A stretch of DNA of 64,000 nt from CAIKMD01 sp963803265 (GTDB lineage: Bacteria; Pseudomonadota; Alphaproteobacteria; ATCC43930; CGMCC-115725): contig CAWDLZ010000017.1 in the NCBI GenBank assembly GCA_963803265.1, forward strand, positions 124,001-188,000. Reading direction: 5' to 3'. A program made the position numbers and the translations under genes. How positions within the stretch are numbered: position 1 is the stretch's first letter; each line of letters begins with the position of its first letter. The notes beneath the pieces are model-generated. The model searched no databases and had not been told where the DNA came from. It saw only the letters and a list, made by a program, of their open reading frames with translations. Positions 8,998 to 19,330 of this stretch are shown piece after piece.

Positions 8998-10020
8998 TCA
9001 ACGCTCGGGCAGTGGGATGATGTAGCGCCGGTCGATGATCGTGTCGGCGTTGACGCTGCTCTTCAACAGCCCTTGCGATTTGAACCACGCGACCTGGCGC
9101 TCGATGTCCTTTACGTCGAGCCTGCCGTCGCGATCGACATAGCCCACCGCCGAGCGGAGCTGGTCGGGGGTCTGGCCGAGATATTTCGACATGATCGCCA
9201 GAATCTCGGGCGCCGTTGGCTGATCGGCGCGCTTTTCGTCCGGGCCGGTGAAGGCGTCGTGATAATCGCGCGCCGCCTTGCGGAAGGCACGCAGCCACGC
9301 CCGCACGATGTCGGGCTGCTCGTTGGCCAGCTTCGATGCGGTAATGATCACGCCCAATTGCCACGGCGTCTCGTCGCCGATGAAGCCCAGCACCTTGACG
9401 CCGTCGCGCTGGATCACCGGGGTGAAATAGGTCACCGGCGCAAGCCCGGCATCGAGCTGCCCGCCGGTGACGGCGGCGACCGTGTTCGGGTTGGATTGCG
9501 TCGCGACGATCCGGATGGATTTGAGGTCGAGCCCGTATTTGGCGGCGATGAGGCCGACGCTGTAATGGAGCGACGAGCCCACTTGCGTCACCCCGATCGA
9601 ATGGCCGCCCAGATCCTTGAGCGATTTGAGGCCGGCGGCGAAGGCGCGGTTCGACGCCACCACGGCTTCCGATTTGAATCCCGGCACTTCGTGAATGGCG
9701 CCCGCGATGATGCGCATCGCGCCTTGGCCGGCGAGGTTGTAGAAGCCGGCGGTCATCCCGGCCAAGGAGATATCGAGCGAGCCTCCGGCCACCGCCACCG
9801 CGATCGGCTCGGCGGCATCGAAGGTGACCAGCTCGACGTTCAACCCCTCGGCGGCGTAATAGCCTTTCGCTTCGGCGATGAAGATGGGCGAGGCCGATGC
9901 CGATTTGAGATAGCCGGATTTGATCTTGGGCAAGGGCGCGGCGCGCGCGCCGCTCCAGATCGCGCCGGCGAGGGCGGCCGCGCCCGCCAGCACCGCGCGA
10001 CGTTTCACCGGTCCGATCAT
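8998..10020 (-). CDS. Periplasmic binding protein, NMT1/SsuA type (copy 3)
   Basis: Solute-binding protein of 340 aa. The N-terminus KRRAVLAGAAALAG followed by ARAAPLPK looks like a signal peptide, with a twin-arginine-like KRR before the hydrophobic core. Strong family blocks are ASNRAFAAGLKSLKDLGGHS, then VTQVGSSLHYS, then KYGLDL. It overlaps copy 2 by 4 bp (ATGA). Residues 36-44 (KSGYLKSAS) form the first ligand-lobe strand. The substrate is unknown. The close similarity to copies 1 and 2 indicates expansion by tandem duplication. Confidence 0.9.
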   Translation of the reverse strand: MIGPVKRRAVLAGAAALAGAIWSGARAAPLPKIKSGYLKSASASPIFIAEAKGYYAAEGLNVELVTFDAAEPIAVAVAGGSLDISLAGMTAGFYNLAGQGAMRIIAGAIHEVPGFKSEAVVASNRAFAAGLKSLKDLGGHSIGVTQVGSSLHYSVGLIAAKYGLDLKSIRIVATQSNPNTVAAVTGGQLDAGLAPVTYFTPVIQRDGVKVLGFIGDETPWQLGVIITASKLANEQPDIVRAWLRAFRKAARDYHDAFTGPDEKRADQPTAPEILAIMSKYLGQTPDQLRSAVGYVDRDGRLDVKDIERQVAWFKSQGLLKSSVNADTIIDRRYIIPLPER

Positions 10021-11030
10021 CGCTTGTCCTCCGGCATGGCAATGACAAAGCGGCGATCGATGATCGCGTTGCCGTCAACCTCGCCTTTCAAAAACCCTTG
10101 CGATTTGTACCACGCGATTTGATGCAATACGTCCTTGATGTCGAGCCTTCCTTCGCCATCGACATAAGCGAGCGCGGGCGCGATCTCAACGGGCGTCTGG
10201 CCGAGAAACTGGGCGATGATGGCGAGGACCGCCGGCGCTCCCGGCTGGTCGGCGCGCGTTCCGTCGGCCGCGGTGAAGGCGTCGTGATAGTCGCGCTGCG
10301 CGTGATGCAATGCCGCGAGGAAGCGCCGGACGGTGTCGGGGTGCTGATCGGTCATCTTGGTCGCGGCGATGACGCCGCCGAACTGCCATGGCGTCTCGTC
10401 GCCGACCCAGGCGAGGAGCTTCACCGCGCCGCGCGCCGCCGCGGGCGAGGCGAAATTTCCCAAGGCCATCGCGGCGTCGATCTGTCCGCCGGTCACCGCC
10501 GTGGCGACATTGGAATTCGACTGCAGCGGCACGACGCGGATGGTTTTGAGATCGATGCCGTATTTCTCGGCGACGAGCGCGAGGCTGTAATGCAGCGATG
10601 ATCCGACCTGCGTCACGCCGACCGAATGGCCGGCCAGATCCTTGAGCGAGGTCAATCCCGCCGCATAGGCGCGATTGGAGGCGACGATGGCATTGGCGCG
10701 GAAGGTCGGATACTCTTGCAGATGTCCCGAGATGATGCGCAGCGCGCCCTGGCCGGCAAGCGCGTAAAGCCCGGCGGTCATGCCCGTGATGCCGAAATCG
10801 ATCGCGCCCGAGGTCACCGCCACGGCCATGGGCTCGGCCGCGTCGAAGGTGACGAATTCAGGCGTCAACCCCTCGGCGGCATAGTACCCCCGGACATCGG
10901 CGATGACCGCGGTGGCGCCCGACGAGGTCTTCAAGAACCCGATCTTGACGGATTCGGCGCGTGTCGGCGCGGCGAGCAGCAGGCCGGCCAGCGCGGCGAT
11001 CCAGACAATAAGATGCGCCCGGCCGGTCAT
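10017..11030 (-). CDS. Periplasmic binding protein, NMT1/SsuA type (copy 2)
   Basis: Solute-binding protein of 337 aa with a Sec signal peptide (about 1-25, ending PTRAESV). It shares with its paralogues ASNRAYAAGLTSLKDLAGHS, VTQVGSSLHYS, KYGIDLKTIRV and the closing DGNAIIDRRFVI. It overlaps the genes on both sides by 4 bp, so the four binding proteins are coupled in translation. All four end with a similar 'GFLK..VD.N.IIDRR' block, the region that closes the C-lobe in this family. Ligand unknown. Confidence 0.9.
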   Translation of the reverse strand: MTGRAHLIVWIAALAGLLLAAPTRAESVKIGFLKTSSGATAVIADVRGYYAAEGLTPEFVTFDAAEPMAVAVTSGAIDFGITGMTAGLYALAGQGALRIISGHLQEYPTFRANAIVASNRAYAAGLTSLKDLAGHSVGVTQVGSSLHYSLALVAEKYGIDLKTIRVVPLQSNSNVATAVTGGQIDAAMALGNFASPAAARGAVKLLAWVGDETPWQFGGVIAATKMTDQHPDTVRRFLAALHHAQRDYHDAFTAADGTRADQPGAPAVLAIIAQFLGQTPVEIAPALAYVDGEGRLDIKDVLHQIAWYKSQGFLKGEVDGNAIIDRRFVIAMPEDKR

Positions 11031-12034
11031 CGGTCGGGCAGCGGAATGACGTAGCGGCTGTCAATGAGCGCGTTGCCGTCCACGTCGGTCTTCAAGAATC
11101 CCTGCGCGCGATACCACGCGATCTGGTGCAGCACGTCCTTGACATCGAGCCTTCCCTCGGCGTCGTCGTAACCGATCGCGGGCCGCAATTGCGCGGCGGG
11201 CTGTCCGATATATTTGCTCATCAGCGCCAGCAGCTCGGGCGCTTCCGGCCCGTCCTGGCGGCGGCCGTCCGGGCCGGTGAAGGCATCGTGGTATAGCTTA
11301 GTGCCCTGGCGGTAGGCGCGCAGGAACGCCTCGACCACGCCGCTGCGCTCATTGGCCGTGTGCGTCGAGGTGATCACCATGCCGAGCTGCCACGGCGTCT
11401 CGTCGCCGACATAACCCAGAAGCTTGATATCGCCCCGCTGCAGGAACGGCGTGAAATAATTTCCCGGACCGAGCGCCGCGTCAACGCTGCCGCCCGCCAC
11501 CGCCGAAGCGGAATTGCCGTTCGCCTGGGTCGCGACGAAGCGGATGGTCTTCAAATCGATCCCGTACTTCTCCGCGATCAGGCCGGTGCTGTAATGCAGC
11601 GCCGATCCGATCTGGGTGATCGCGATCGAATGCCCGCCCAGATCCTTGAGCGATTTGAGGCCGGCAGCGAAGGCGCGATTCGAGGCAACAAAGGTGCCGG
11701 AATTGAAGCCCGGATGCTCGTGCACGCCGCCCGCGATCACGCGCAGCGCGCCTTGGCCGGCCAAGTTGAAGAAGGCGGCGCTGAAACCGTTCAATGAGAT
11801 ATCGAGCGAGCCCGACACCACCGCGACCGAAATCGGCTCGGCGGCGTCGAACGGCACCAGCTCGACATCGAGGCCCTCGGCGGCGAAATAGCCTTTGTCC
11901 TTGGCGATGAAGACGGGCGCGGCGGGCGGGGTCCGGACGAACCCGACCTTGATCGATTCGGCGCGCGCCGGCAGAGCGGCGGCGAGCGCGGCGAGAACCG
12001 TCCAAACGAGAGCACAGCCGCTGGTGGCGCGCAT
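11027..12034 (-). CDS. Periplasmic binding protein, NMT1/SsuA type (copy 1, first gene of operon)
   Basis: Solute-binding protein of 335 aa with a Sec signal peptide (about 1-25, ending LPARAESI). It has a good ribosome-binding sequence, GGGAGGA, 9 bp before the ATG, as expected for the operon's first gene. The blocks ASNRAFAAGLKSLKDLGGHS, ITQIGSALHYS and KYGIDLKTIRF match copies 2 and 3 closely. It is transcribed away from arsR, with about 110 bp between it and the arsR promoter. No promoter is obvious on the minus strand there. Confidence 0.9.
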   Translation of the reverse strand: MRATSGCALVWTVLAALAAALPARAESIKVGFVRTPPAAPVFIAKDKGYFAAEGLDVELVPFDAAEPISVAVVSGSLDISLNGFSAAFFNLAGQGALRVIAGGVHEHPGFNSGTFVASNRAFAAGLKSLKDLGGHSIAITQIGSALHYSTGLIAEKYGIDLKTIRFVATQANGNSASAVAGGSVDAALGPGNYFTPFLQRGDIKLLGYVGDETPWQLGMVITSTHTANERSGVVEAFLRAYRQGTKLYHDAFTGPDGRRQDGPEAPELLALMSKYIGQPAAQLRPAIGYDDAEGRLDVKDVLHQIAWYRAQGFLKTDVDGNALIDSRYVIPLPDR

Positions 12035-12142
12035 GCTCCAATTCCTCCCTGCCTTACCTTAACGCGGTTCTCTTGCCATTGCACGGGTGCGTGGCGATGC
12101 TGCCCTCCCGCCCTTGGGCGCGAGCCAAATTCTTCGCAGAGG

Positions 12143-12171
12143 TGGACAAGCCTCTTGCGTCGCGCTATACT
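12143..12171 (+). promoter_or_regulatory. Sigma-70-type promoter of the ars operon
   Basis: TGGACA at 12143-12148 (5 of 6 to TTGACA) and TATACT at 12166-12171 (5 of 6 to TATAAT), with the ideal 17-bp spacer. Predicted start of transcription is around 12178, inside the operator-like dyad that follows. This is the clearest promoter in the window. Confidence 0.75.
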
Positions 12172-12174
12172 TTC

Positions 12175-12190
12175 ATGATTCCAGAATGAT
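12175..12190. promoter_or_regulatory. Probable ArsR operator
   Basis: Imperfect inverted repeat ATGATTC-CA-GAATGAT (7-bp arms, one mismatch) starting 3 bp after the -10 box and covering the expected transcription start. ArsR-family repressors bind such AT-rich dyads over the promoter of their own operon. It also covers the upstream ATG at 12186, an argument for the downstream start of arsR. Confidence 0.55.
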
Positions 12191-12203
12191 CGAGAGATTC
12201 CTC

Positions 12204-12557
12204 ATGGACTCCAACAAAGCGGTCGACGCACTGTCCGCGCTCGCGCAAGAGACCCGGCTGGCGATTTACCGGCTGCTTGTGGAGGAAGGACCTGCGGGGC
12301 TGTCGGCGGGCATGATCGGAGACAAGCTGGGCGTCATTCCGTCGTCGCTGTCGTTTCATCTCGCGCATCTTACGCGCGCCGGACTTGTCACCCAACGCCG
12401 AGCAAGCCGGAACCTGATCTACGCCGCGGACTTCGCGGCTATGAACGAACTGATGGGCTATCTCATGGCGAATTGTTGCGGCGGCGAGGCGTGCGCGCCT
12501 GCCTGTAATCCTAAGGCATCGCAGAAACCACGCCGTTCCCAGCGGAGATCGGCATGA
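12204..12557 (+). CDS. arsR: ArsR-family arsenic-responsive repressor
   Basis: Winged-helix repressor of 117 aa from the ATG at 12204, which has GAGAG 7 bp upstream. In-frame ATGs at 12087 and 12186 are less likely because the promoter and operator overlap them. The helix-turn-helix is around 33-62 (GVIPSSLSFHLAHLTRAGLV). A C-terminal cysteine cluster, C91, C92, C97 and C101 (NCCGGEACAPAC), resembles the C-terminal As(III) site known from the Acidithiobacillus ferrooxidans type of ArsR rather than the CVC site of the E. coli plasmid type. Its stop overlaps arsC by 4 bp. It probably represses this operon until arsenite binds. Confidence 0.9.
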   Translation: MDSNKAVDALSALAQETRLAIYRLLVEEGPAGLSAGMIGDKLGVIPSSLSFHLAHLTRAGLVTQRRASRNLIYAADFAAMNELMGYLMANCCGGEACAPACNPKASQKPRRSQRRSA

Positions 12558-13078
12558 GCGGGCGCGTGTACAATGTTCTTTTCCTCTGCACCGGCAACTC
12601 CGCGCGGAGCATCCTCGGCGAAGCTCTGTTGCGGCATTGGGGCAAGGGGCGATTCAACGCGTACAGCGCGGGCAGCTTTCCGAAGGGCGAGGTCAATCCG
12701 CTGGCGCTGGAAATGTTGCGTTCGGCCAAGCTGCCCACGGCCGGACTGCGCTCGAAAAGCTGGGGTGAATTCGCGACGCCCGACTTGCCGGTCATGGACT
12801 TCGTGATCACGGTCTGCGACCAAGCCGCCAATGAAGTCTGTCCGATCTGGCCGGGGCAGCCGATCACGGCTCACTGGGGCATCCCCGATCCCGCGGCGGT
12901 CGAAGGAGGGCAGGCCGAACGCATGGCGGCATTCAAGGACGCCTACCAGCGGCTCGACGCCCGGATCAAGATTTTCGTTGCGCTCCCAATTGAGAAACTC
13001 GACCGCTTGAAGTTACAGGCGGAAACGGCCCGGATCGGCCGAATGGGGCTGAACGCCACGACCGATACCGCATCCTGA
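12554..13078 (+). CDS. arsC: Arsenate reductase, low-molecular-weight phosphatase type
   Basis: Reduces arsenate to arsenite in the cytoplasm; 174 aa. The P-loop is C12-TGNSA-R18 (the CX5R signature). The two resolving cysteines are C88 (TVCDQA) and C96 (EVCPIWPG), the arrangement of the thioredoxin-coupled ArsC class. The first half is the phosphatase fold; the last 20 residues are a non-conserved tail. It overlaps arsR by 4 bp and is followed after 15 bp by the aquaglyceroporin gene, which would let the arsenite product leave the cell. Confidence 0.93.
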   Translation: MSGRVYNVLFLCTGNSARSILGEALLRHWGKGRFNAYSAGSFPKGEVNPLALEMLRSAKLPTAGLRSKSWGEFATPDLPVMDFVITVCDQAANEVCPIWPGQPITAHWGIPDPAAVEGGQAERMAAFKDAYQRLDARIKIFVALPIEKLDRLKLQAETARIGRMGLNATTDTAS

Positions 13079-13093
13079 CGCCCTAGCGGCATC

Positions 13094-13762
13094 ATGGAAT
13101 TGTCAATCAGCCGTCGCGTAACGGCGGAAGCGGTCGGCACGGCGTTCCTGCTGGCCGCCATCGTCGGCTCGGGGATCATGGCGGAGCGCCTAGCCGCGGG
13201 TAACGTCGCCCTGGCGTTGCTCGCCAACGCGGTCGCGACCGGCGCGGCGCTGGTGGCGCTGATCCTCACTTTCGCGCCCTGGTCCGGAGCGCATTTCAAT
13301 CCCGCGGTGACCTTGGCGCTCGCGGCAGGGGGCGAGATGCGGTGGCGCGACGTTCTGCCTTACGTCCTGGCGCAATTCGTCGGCGCTGTCCTGGGGGTTT
13401 GGCTGGCGCACCTGATGTTCGATCTCCCCATCCTTCAGGCTTCCGCGCATGAGCGCAGTGGCGTCGGACAATGGATGGGCGAGTTCGTCGCGACATTCGG
13501 TCTCTTGTTGGTGATCGAAAGCGGGCGGCGGCGGTTTCGCGGAGCGCTCCCTGGCGCTGTCGCCGCTTATATCGTCGCCGCATATTGGTTCACCTCGTCG
13601 ACGTCTTTCGCGAATCCAGCGGTAACCTTCGCGCGCTCGCTCACGGCGACATTCGCGGGAATTCGGCCCGACGACATGGTCGGTTTCATGCTCGCTCAAA
13701 GCGCGGGCGCGGTAGCGGCAGTCTTCCTCGTGCGCTGGTTGGAAAAGCCCGGAGACGCCTGA
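13094..13762 (+). CDS. aqpS: Aquaglyceroporin, AqpS-like arsenite channel
   Basis: MIP-family membrane channel, 222 aa, with six hydrophobic segments and both selectivity motifs: NPA at 69-71 (HFNPAVT) and NPA at 174-176 (FANPAVTFARS). It is the third gene after arsR and arsC. In Sinorhizobium meliloti an ars operon with this order uses AqpS as a channel for arsenite made by ArsC instead of an ArsB pump. The role here is inferred from that context. No arsB, acr3 or arsH gene is present nearby. Confidence 0.85.
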   Translation: MELSISRRVTAEAVGTAFLLAAIVGSGIMAERLAAGNVALALLANAVATGAALVALILTFAPWSGAHFNPAVTLALAAGGEMRWRDVLPYVLAQFVGAVLGVWLAHLMFDLPILQASAHERSGVGQWMGEFVATFGLLLVIESGRRRFRGALPGAVAAYIVAAYWFTSSTSFANPAVTFARSLTATFAGIRPDDMVGFMLAQSAGAVAAVFLVRWLEKPGDA

Positions 13763-13794
13763 CTCGCCGGCGGCGCGGTGCTAGTTTCGCGCCC

Positions 13795-16485
13795 ATGCCG
13801 CAAGGCGATTTCCGCCAATCCCCGTCCGCCGCTCCGACGCCCTCGCCCGCGCCGCCAGACGCGACGCCGGTGATCGCGCAATATCTCGCCCTGAAGCGCG
13901 CCCATCCCGATTGCCTGCTGTTCTACCGGATGGGCGATTTCTACGAGTTGTTCTTCGAGGACGCCGGCCGGGCCGCGGCGGCGCTCGATATCCAGCTAAC
14001 GAAGCGCGGCAAGCATGATGGCGCGGATATTCCGATGTGCGGGGTGCCGGTGCATGCCGCCGAAGCCTATCTCGCCCGCCTCATCCGCCAGGGCTTCCGC
14101 GTCGCCGTGTGCGAGCAAATCGAAGACCCGGCCGAAGCGCGAAAGCGCGGCGGGAAATCCCCGGTCCGGCGCGCCGTGGTGCGGATCGTGACCCAAGGAA
14201 CCCTCACCGAAGACAATCTCCTCGACGCCAGGCGGCACAATTATCTCGCGGCGCTGGCCGATGCCGGCGGCGGCATTGGCCTAGCTTGGCTCGATCTCTC
14301 GACCGGCGATTTCGCGACCCAAGAGGTGGCGCAGGCCTCGGCTGGCGCGGTGGTGGCGCGGATCGACCCCGGCGAGCTGGTACTGCCCGAGCGGCTCCTG
14401 GCGCGTCCGGATTTGTCCGGCCTCCTCGAGGATTACAAGGCAAGGCTCACGCCGCTGCCGTCGAGCCGCTTCGACAGCGACGGCGCGCGAAAGCGCCTCG
14501 AGGCGATTTACGGCGTGCGCGAATTGGCGGGTTTCGGCGCCTTCGGTCGCGCCGAGGTGGCGGCCGGCGGGGGCGCTGGTCGACTACGTCGTGCTGACGC
14601 AGCAGGGCAAGCTGCCCGCGCTGTCGCCGCCGCGCCGCCTCGGCGCCGGCGACGCGATGGAAATCGACGCCGCGACGCGGCGCAATCTCGAGCTGACCGA
14701 CACCCTCATGGGCGAGCGCGCCGGCAGCCTGCTGGCCACGATCGACCGCACCGTGACCGGCGCCGGCGCGCGGCTCCTGGCCGAGCAGCTCGCGGCGCCG
14801 CTGACCGATCACGGGCGCCGTCGGCGAGCGCCTCGACGCGGTGGGGTTCCTGGCGGCGGCCGAGCGCTTGCGGCAAGGCTTGCGCGAGACTTTGCGGCGC
14901 TGCCCCGACATGGCGCGGGCGATGGCGCGGCTCGGGCTCGCGCGCGGCGGCCCGCGCGATCTGGCGGCGTTGCGCGACACGCTTGGCCGAGACCGCCAAT
15001 CTGCGCGCCCTGCTGCACGAGGCCGATTCCGCCAATCCGCCGGCGCTCATCGCCCGAATCTGACGCGATCTCGGCGAGCACGCATGCGATGGTCGATCGC
15101 CTCGGCCGCGCGCTCGCTGCCGAGCTTCCGCTCTATGCCCGCGATGGCGGCTTCATCGCGCGGGCTACGCGCCCGAGCTCGACGAGCTCCGCGGCTTACG
15201 CGACGAAAGCCGGCGCCTGGTCGCCGGATTGCAGGCGCGCTATGCCGCCGAGACCGGCGTGCGCGGCGCTCAAAATCCGTCACAACAACGTGCTCGGCTA
15301 CCACATCGAGGTGACGCCCTCGCAGGCCGCGAAGATCGGCGAGGGCTTCATCCATCGCCAGACCCTGGCCTCGTCGGTGCGCTACTCGACGGTCGAGCTG
15401 GCCGAGCTCGAAAGCAGGATCGCCTCGGCGGCCGACAAGGCGCTGGCCCTGGAGCTGAAATATTTCGAGGATCTGACTGCCGAAGCCGTTGCGCGCGCGG
15501 CCGAGATCGCCCGCACCGCTGCGGCGCTTGCCGCGCTCGACGTGGCGGCGGGCTTGGCCGAGCTGGCGGTGAGCGAGCGCTATTGCCGGCCCGTCGTCGA
15601 TGACAGCCTGGCGTTCGACATCCGCCAAGGCCGCCATCCCGTGGTCGAGGCGGCGCTGCGCCGCATGGCCGGCCACGCCTTCGTCGCCAATGACTGCGAC
15701 CTGCGCGACGGCAGGCGGCTGTGGCTGCTGACCGGGCCCAACATGGCGGGCAAGAGCCACCTTCCTGCGCCAGAACGCGCTCATCGCCGTGCTGGCGCAG
15801 ATGGGCTCCTTCGTGCCGGCGGAGAGCGCGCATCTCGGCGTCGTGGACCGCCTCTTCAGCCGCGTCGGCGCGGCCGACGATCTGGCGCGCGGCCGCTCGA
15901 CCTTCATGGTCGAGATGGTCGAGACCGCCGTCGATCCTCAACCAGGCCGGGGCGCGGTCCCTCGTCATTCTCGACGAGATCGGGCGCGGCACCGCGACCT
16001 ATGACGGGCTGTCCATCGCCTGGGCCGCGGTCGAGCATCTTCACGACAAGAACCGTTGCCGCGCCCTCTTCGCGACTCATTACCACGAGCTGACCGCGCT
16101 CGCCTCGAAGCTCGATCAGCTCGCCTGCCACTCGCTGCGGGTCAAGGAATGGCAGGGCGATGTCGTCTTCTTGCACGAGGTCGCGCCCGGCGCCGCCGAC
16201 CGCTCCTACGGCATCCATGTCGCGAAATTGGCTGGCTTGCCGGCTTCCGTCATCGCCCGCGCCGAAGAGGTGCTGGCGACGCTGGAAAAGGGCGAGCAGG
16301 GCGGCGCATTGGCCCGGCTCGCCGAGGACTTGCCGCTATTCTCGGCGGCAAGGCCCATCGCCGAGCCGCCGGCGCCCTCGCCGCTGAAGCAGCTCTTGGC
16401 CGAGCTGCGCCCGGACGAGCTGTCGCCCCGCGAGGCGCTGGAAGTGCTTTATCGGATCAAGAGCCTGTCCGGCCGGGACAATTAA
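13795..16485 (+). CDS. mutS: DNA mismatch repair protein MutS (frame broken about 8 times)
   Basis: Mismatch-recognition ATPase. From the ATG at 13795 the frame must be corrected near 14567, 14812, 14985, 15060, 15170 (apparent deletion), 15262, 15760 and 15935. The rest are single-base insertions, mostly a doubled base. Corrected length is about 894 aa, normal for MutS. Visible parts: mismatch-binding motif FYRMGDFYELFFEDA near the N-terminus, connector and lever domains, KIRHNNVLGYHIEV, Walker A LTGPNMAGKST (needs removal of one C), Walker B LVILDEIGRGTATYDG, and the FATHYHEL switch. glnD follows, a common alphaproteobacterial pairing. It is either a dead gene or, more likely, a functional gene with sequence errors. 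Confidence 0.9.
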
Positions 16486-16512
16486 CCGGCGGCGGTGTAA
16501 AATGCCGCCACG

Positions 16513-19281
16513 ATGACCGACATTTCCCACCAGCGCGAGATCATCGACCGCCGCGCGGTCGCCGCCGCGCTCGAGGCGCTGTCCGAAGACGCGCCCGAGC
16601 CGCCGCGCCAGCGCGTCGTCGAAATACTCAAGGCGGCGCTCGTCGCTGGTCGCGCCGAAGTGCGTCGGCGCTTCGATGCCGGCGCCACCGGCACCGAAAC
16701 CGTCCATGCGCTGTCCTTCCTGATGGATCAGCTGATCCGCGCGCTCTACGATTTCGTCGGCGCGCATCTCTATCCGATCGCCAATCCGACCAAGGGCGAG
16801 CGCCTGGCGATCGTCGCGGTGGGCGGCTATGGGCGCGGCGAGTTGGCGCCTTATTCCGACATCGACCTGCTCTTTCTCACCTCGTACAAGCCGACCCCCC
16901 ACACAGAGCAGATGGTGGAATACATCCTCTATGCCTTGTGGGATCTCGGCTTGAAGGTGGGGCAAGCGACGCGTTCGGTCGAAGACACTGTTCGCCACGC
17001 GAAAGCCGAACTAACCATCCGCACCGCCGTCCTCGAGGCGCGCTACGTCTGGGGCGACCGGACTTGTTCGCCGAGCTGAAGCAGCGCTTCGACGCCGAGA
17101 TCATCCGGAAGACCTCAGCCGAATTCATCGAGGCGAAGCTCGCCGAGCGCGATTCCGCGCCACGCGAGGTTGGGCGATTCGCGCTACCTCGTCGAGCCCA
17201 ACGTCAAGGAGAGCAAGGGCGGCCTGCGCGATCTCCATACCCTGTTCTGGATCGCGAAATACATCTACCGCGTCGACGACATCGACAAGCTCGTCGGTCT
17301 GAAGGTGCTGTCGGCCGAGGAGGCGCAGCGCTTCGCGCGGGCGCAGAATTTCCTGTGGACGGTGCGGTGCCATTTGCACTTCCTCTCCGGTCGCGCCGAG
17401 GACCGGCTGGCCCTTGATCGCCAAAGCGAGGTCGGGCGGCTGATGGGCTATACCGACCACGCTGGCACGCGCGGCGTCGAGCGCTTCATGAAGCACTATT
17501 TCCTGGTCGCGAAGGATGTCGGCGATCTGACCCGCATCTTCTGCGCGCAGCTCGAATCCGAGCAGCCGCCGCCAGCCGCGCTTTTCGCTCCAGCGCTGGG
17601 GCTGGGGCAAGAAGTCGGTCGAAGGGTTCACGGTCGATGCCGGCCGGCTCGACGTGGCGAGCGACAGCCAGTTCCGCGACGATCCGGTCGCGCTCATCCG
17701 GCTCTTTCATGTCGCGCAAAAGGAAGGGCTCGACATCCATCCGCACGCGCTCCGAATCATCACCCAATCGCTGAAGCTCATCGACGCCGATCTGCGCGAC
17801 AACCCGGAGGCCAACCGGCTGTTCGTCGAGATACTCACGTCGCGAAAAAGATCCCGAGACCGCACTGCGCTGGATGAACGAGGCCGGCGTGTTCGGCCGT
17901 TTCGTACCCGATTTCGGCCGCGTCGTCGCCCAGATGCAGTACGACATGTATCACGTCTATACCGTCGACGAGCATTCGCTGTTCGCGATCGGCATCCTGC
18001 ACAGCATCGAGGAGGGCGCGCTCAAGGACGAGCTGCCCTTGGCGACCGCGGTCTTCCCGACCATCGATTCGCGGCGCGCGCTTTATCTCGCCGTGCTGCT
18101 TCACGACATCGCCAAGGGCCGCGGCGGCGACCACTCGATCCTAGGCGCGCAAGTGGCGGAAAAACTCGGTCCCCGTCTCGGCTTCGCCGCCGAGGAGACG
18201 GAGACGGTGGTATGGCTCGTGCGCTGGCATCTCGCGATGAGCAACACGGCCTTCAAGTTCGACATCGACGATCCGCAAACGATCCGCGACTTCGTCGAGC
18301 GCGTGCAGTCGCCGGAACGGCTGAAGCTGCTGCTCATCCTCACCGTCGCCGATATCCGCGCGGTCGGCCCCAAGGTGTGGAATGGCTGGAAGGCGGCGCT
18401 GTTGCGCGAGCTGTACCACCGCGCGCTCGAGCTGATGTCGGGCGGCATCGACATCACCGCGCGCGAAGAGCGCATCAAGGCGGCGCAAGCGGCGGCAACG
18501 AAACTCCTGCCCGATTTCTCAGAGGCCGAAATCCAATCCTTCATCGACCGGGGCTATGCCTTCTATTGGCTGTCCTTCGATTCCGAGACCCAGGCCCGCC
18601 ACGCCCGCCTGATGCGCGGAGCCGAGCGCAACTCGGCGCCGCTCACGGTCGAGACCCGTGTCGATGCGGCGCGCGCCGTCACCGAGGTGACGGTCTACAC
18701 CGCCGACCATCCCGGCCTCTTCTCGCAGATCGCGGGCGCGCTCGCCCTGGCCGGCGCCAATATCGTCGATGCCAAGATTCACACCATGTCGAACGGGATG
18801 GCGCTCGACACTTTCTGGGTCCAGGACCGCGCGGGCGGTGCCTTCGACCAACCGGAGAAGCTCGCCAAGCTGTCTGTGATGTTCGAGAACGTGCTAATGG
18901 GCAAGATCAGGCCGCGGGTCGCGCTCGAGGCGCCCGAGAAAGTGCCGAGCCGCACCCGCGTCTTTACCGTGCCGCCCCGCGTTCTCATCGACAACAACGC
19001 CTCGGGCACCTACACGGTGATCGAGGTCAATGGCCGCGACCGGCCCGGCTTGCTGTTCGAGGTGACGCGCGCATTGACCGCACTCAATCTGCAGATCTCG
19101 AGCGCGAAGATCTCGACCTTCGGCGAAAAGGTGGTCGAACGTGTTCTATGTCAAGGACCTGTTCGGCCATAAGGTCGTGCACGAGAAAAAGCTCGCCGAT
19201 ATCCGGGAGCGCCTGACCGAGGCGCTCGCCGATCCGGCCGAGGTTAAGGCGGCCAAAGGCGCTAGCGCCGCGGCGGAGTGA
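16513..19281 (+). CDS. glnD: Bifunctional uridylyltransferase / UMP-removing enzyme GlnD (5 frame breaks)
   Basis: Nitrogen sensor that adds or removes UMP on PII proteins according to glutamine. Frame changes are needed near 17055 (apparent deletion), 17157, 17578, 17838 and 19139 (insertions); corrected length is about 921 aa, typical. Domains: nucleotidyltransferase with GGYGRGELAPYSDIDLLFL (about 97-115), the PII-uridylyltransferase region, HD domain with LLHDIAKGRGGDHS, then two ACT domains (VETRVDAARAVTEVTVYT onward, and TVIEVNGRDRPGLLFEV). It starts 28 bp after mutS. The breaks fall inside conserved motifs whose remaining residues are perfect, so errors in the sequence are more likely than decay. 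Confidence 0.9.
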
Positions 19282-19330
19282 ACGTCGGCGGCGTCGGGCC
19301 GAGCTGACGGAGCCACCCCAAATATGAAAG

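Noticed and set aside
12087..12203. Longer arsR starting at 12087 or 12186
   Set aside because: The promoter and predicted transcription start lie downstream of 12087, and 12186 falls in the operator with no room for a ribosome-binding site.
13795..16485. mutS loss causing a mutator lineage that then broke other genes
   Set aside because: Breaks are confined to a few genes, with almost no substitutions, and neighbours are clean, so sequence error is simpler.
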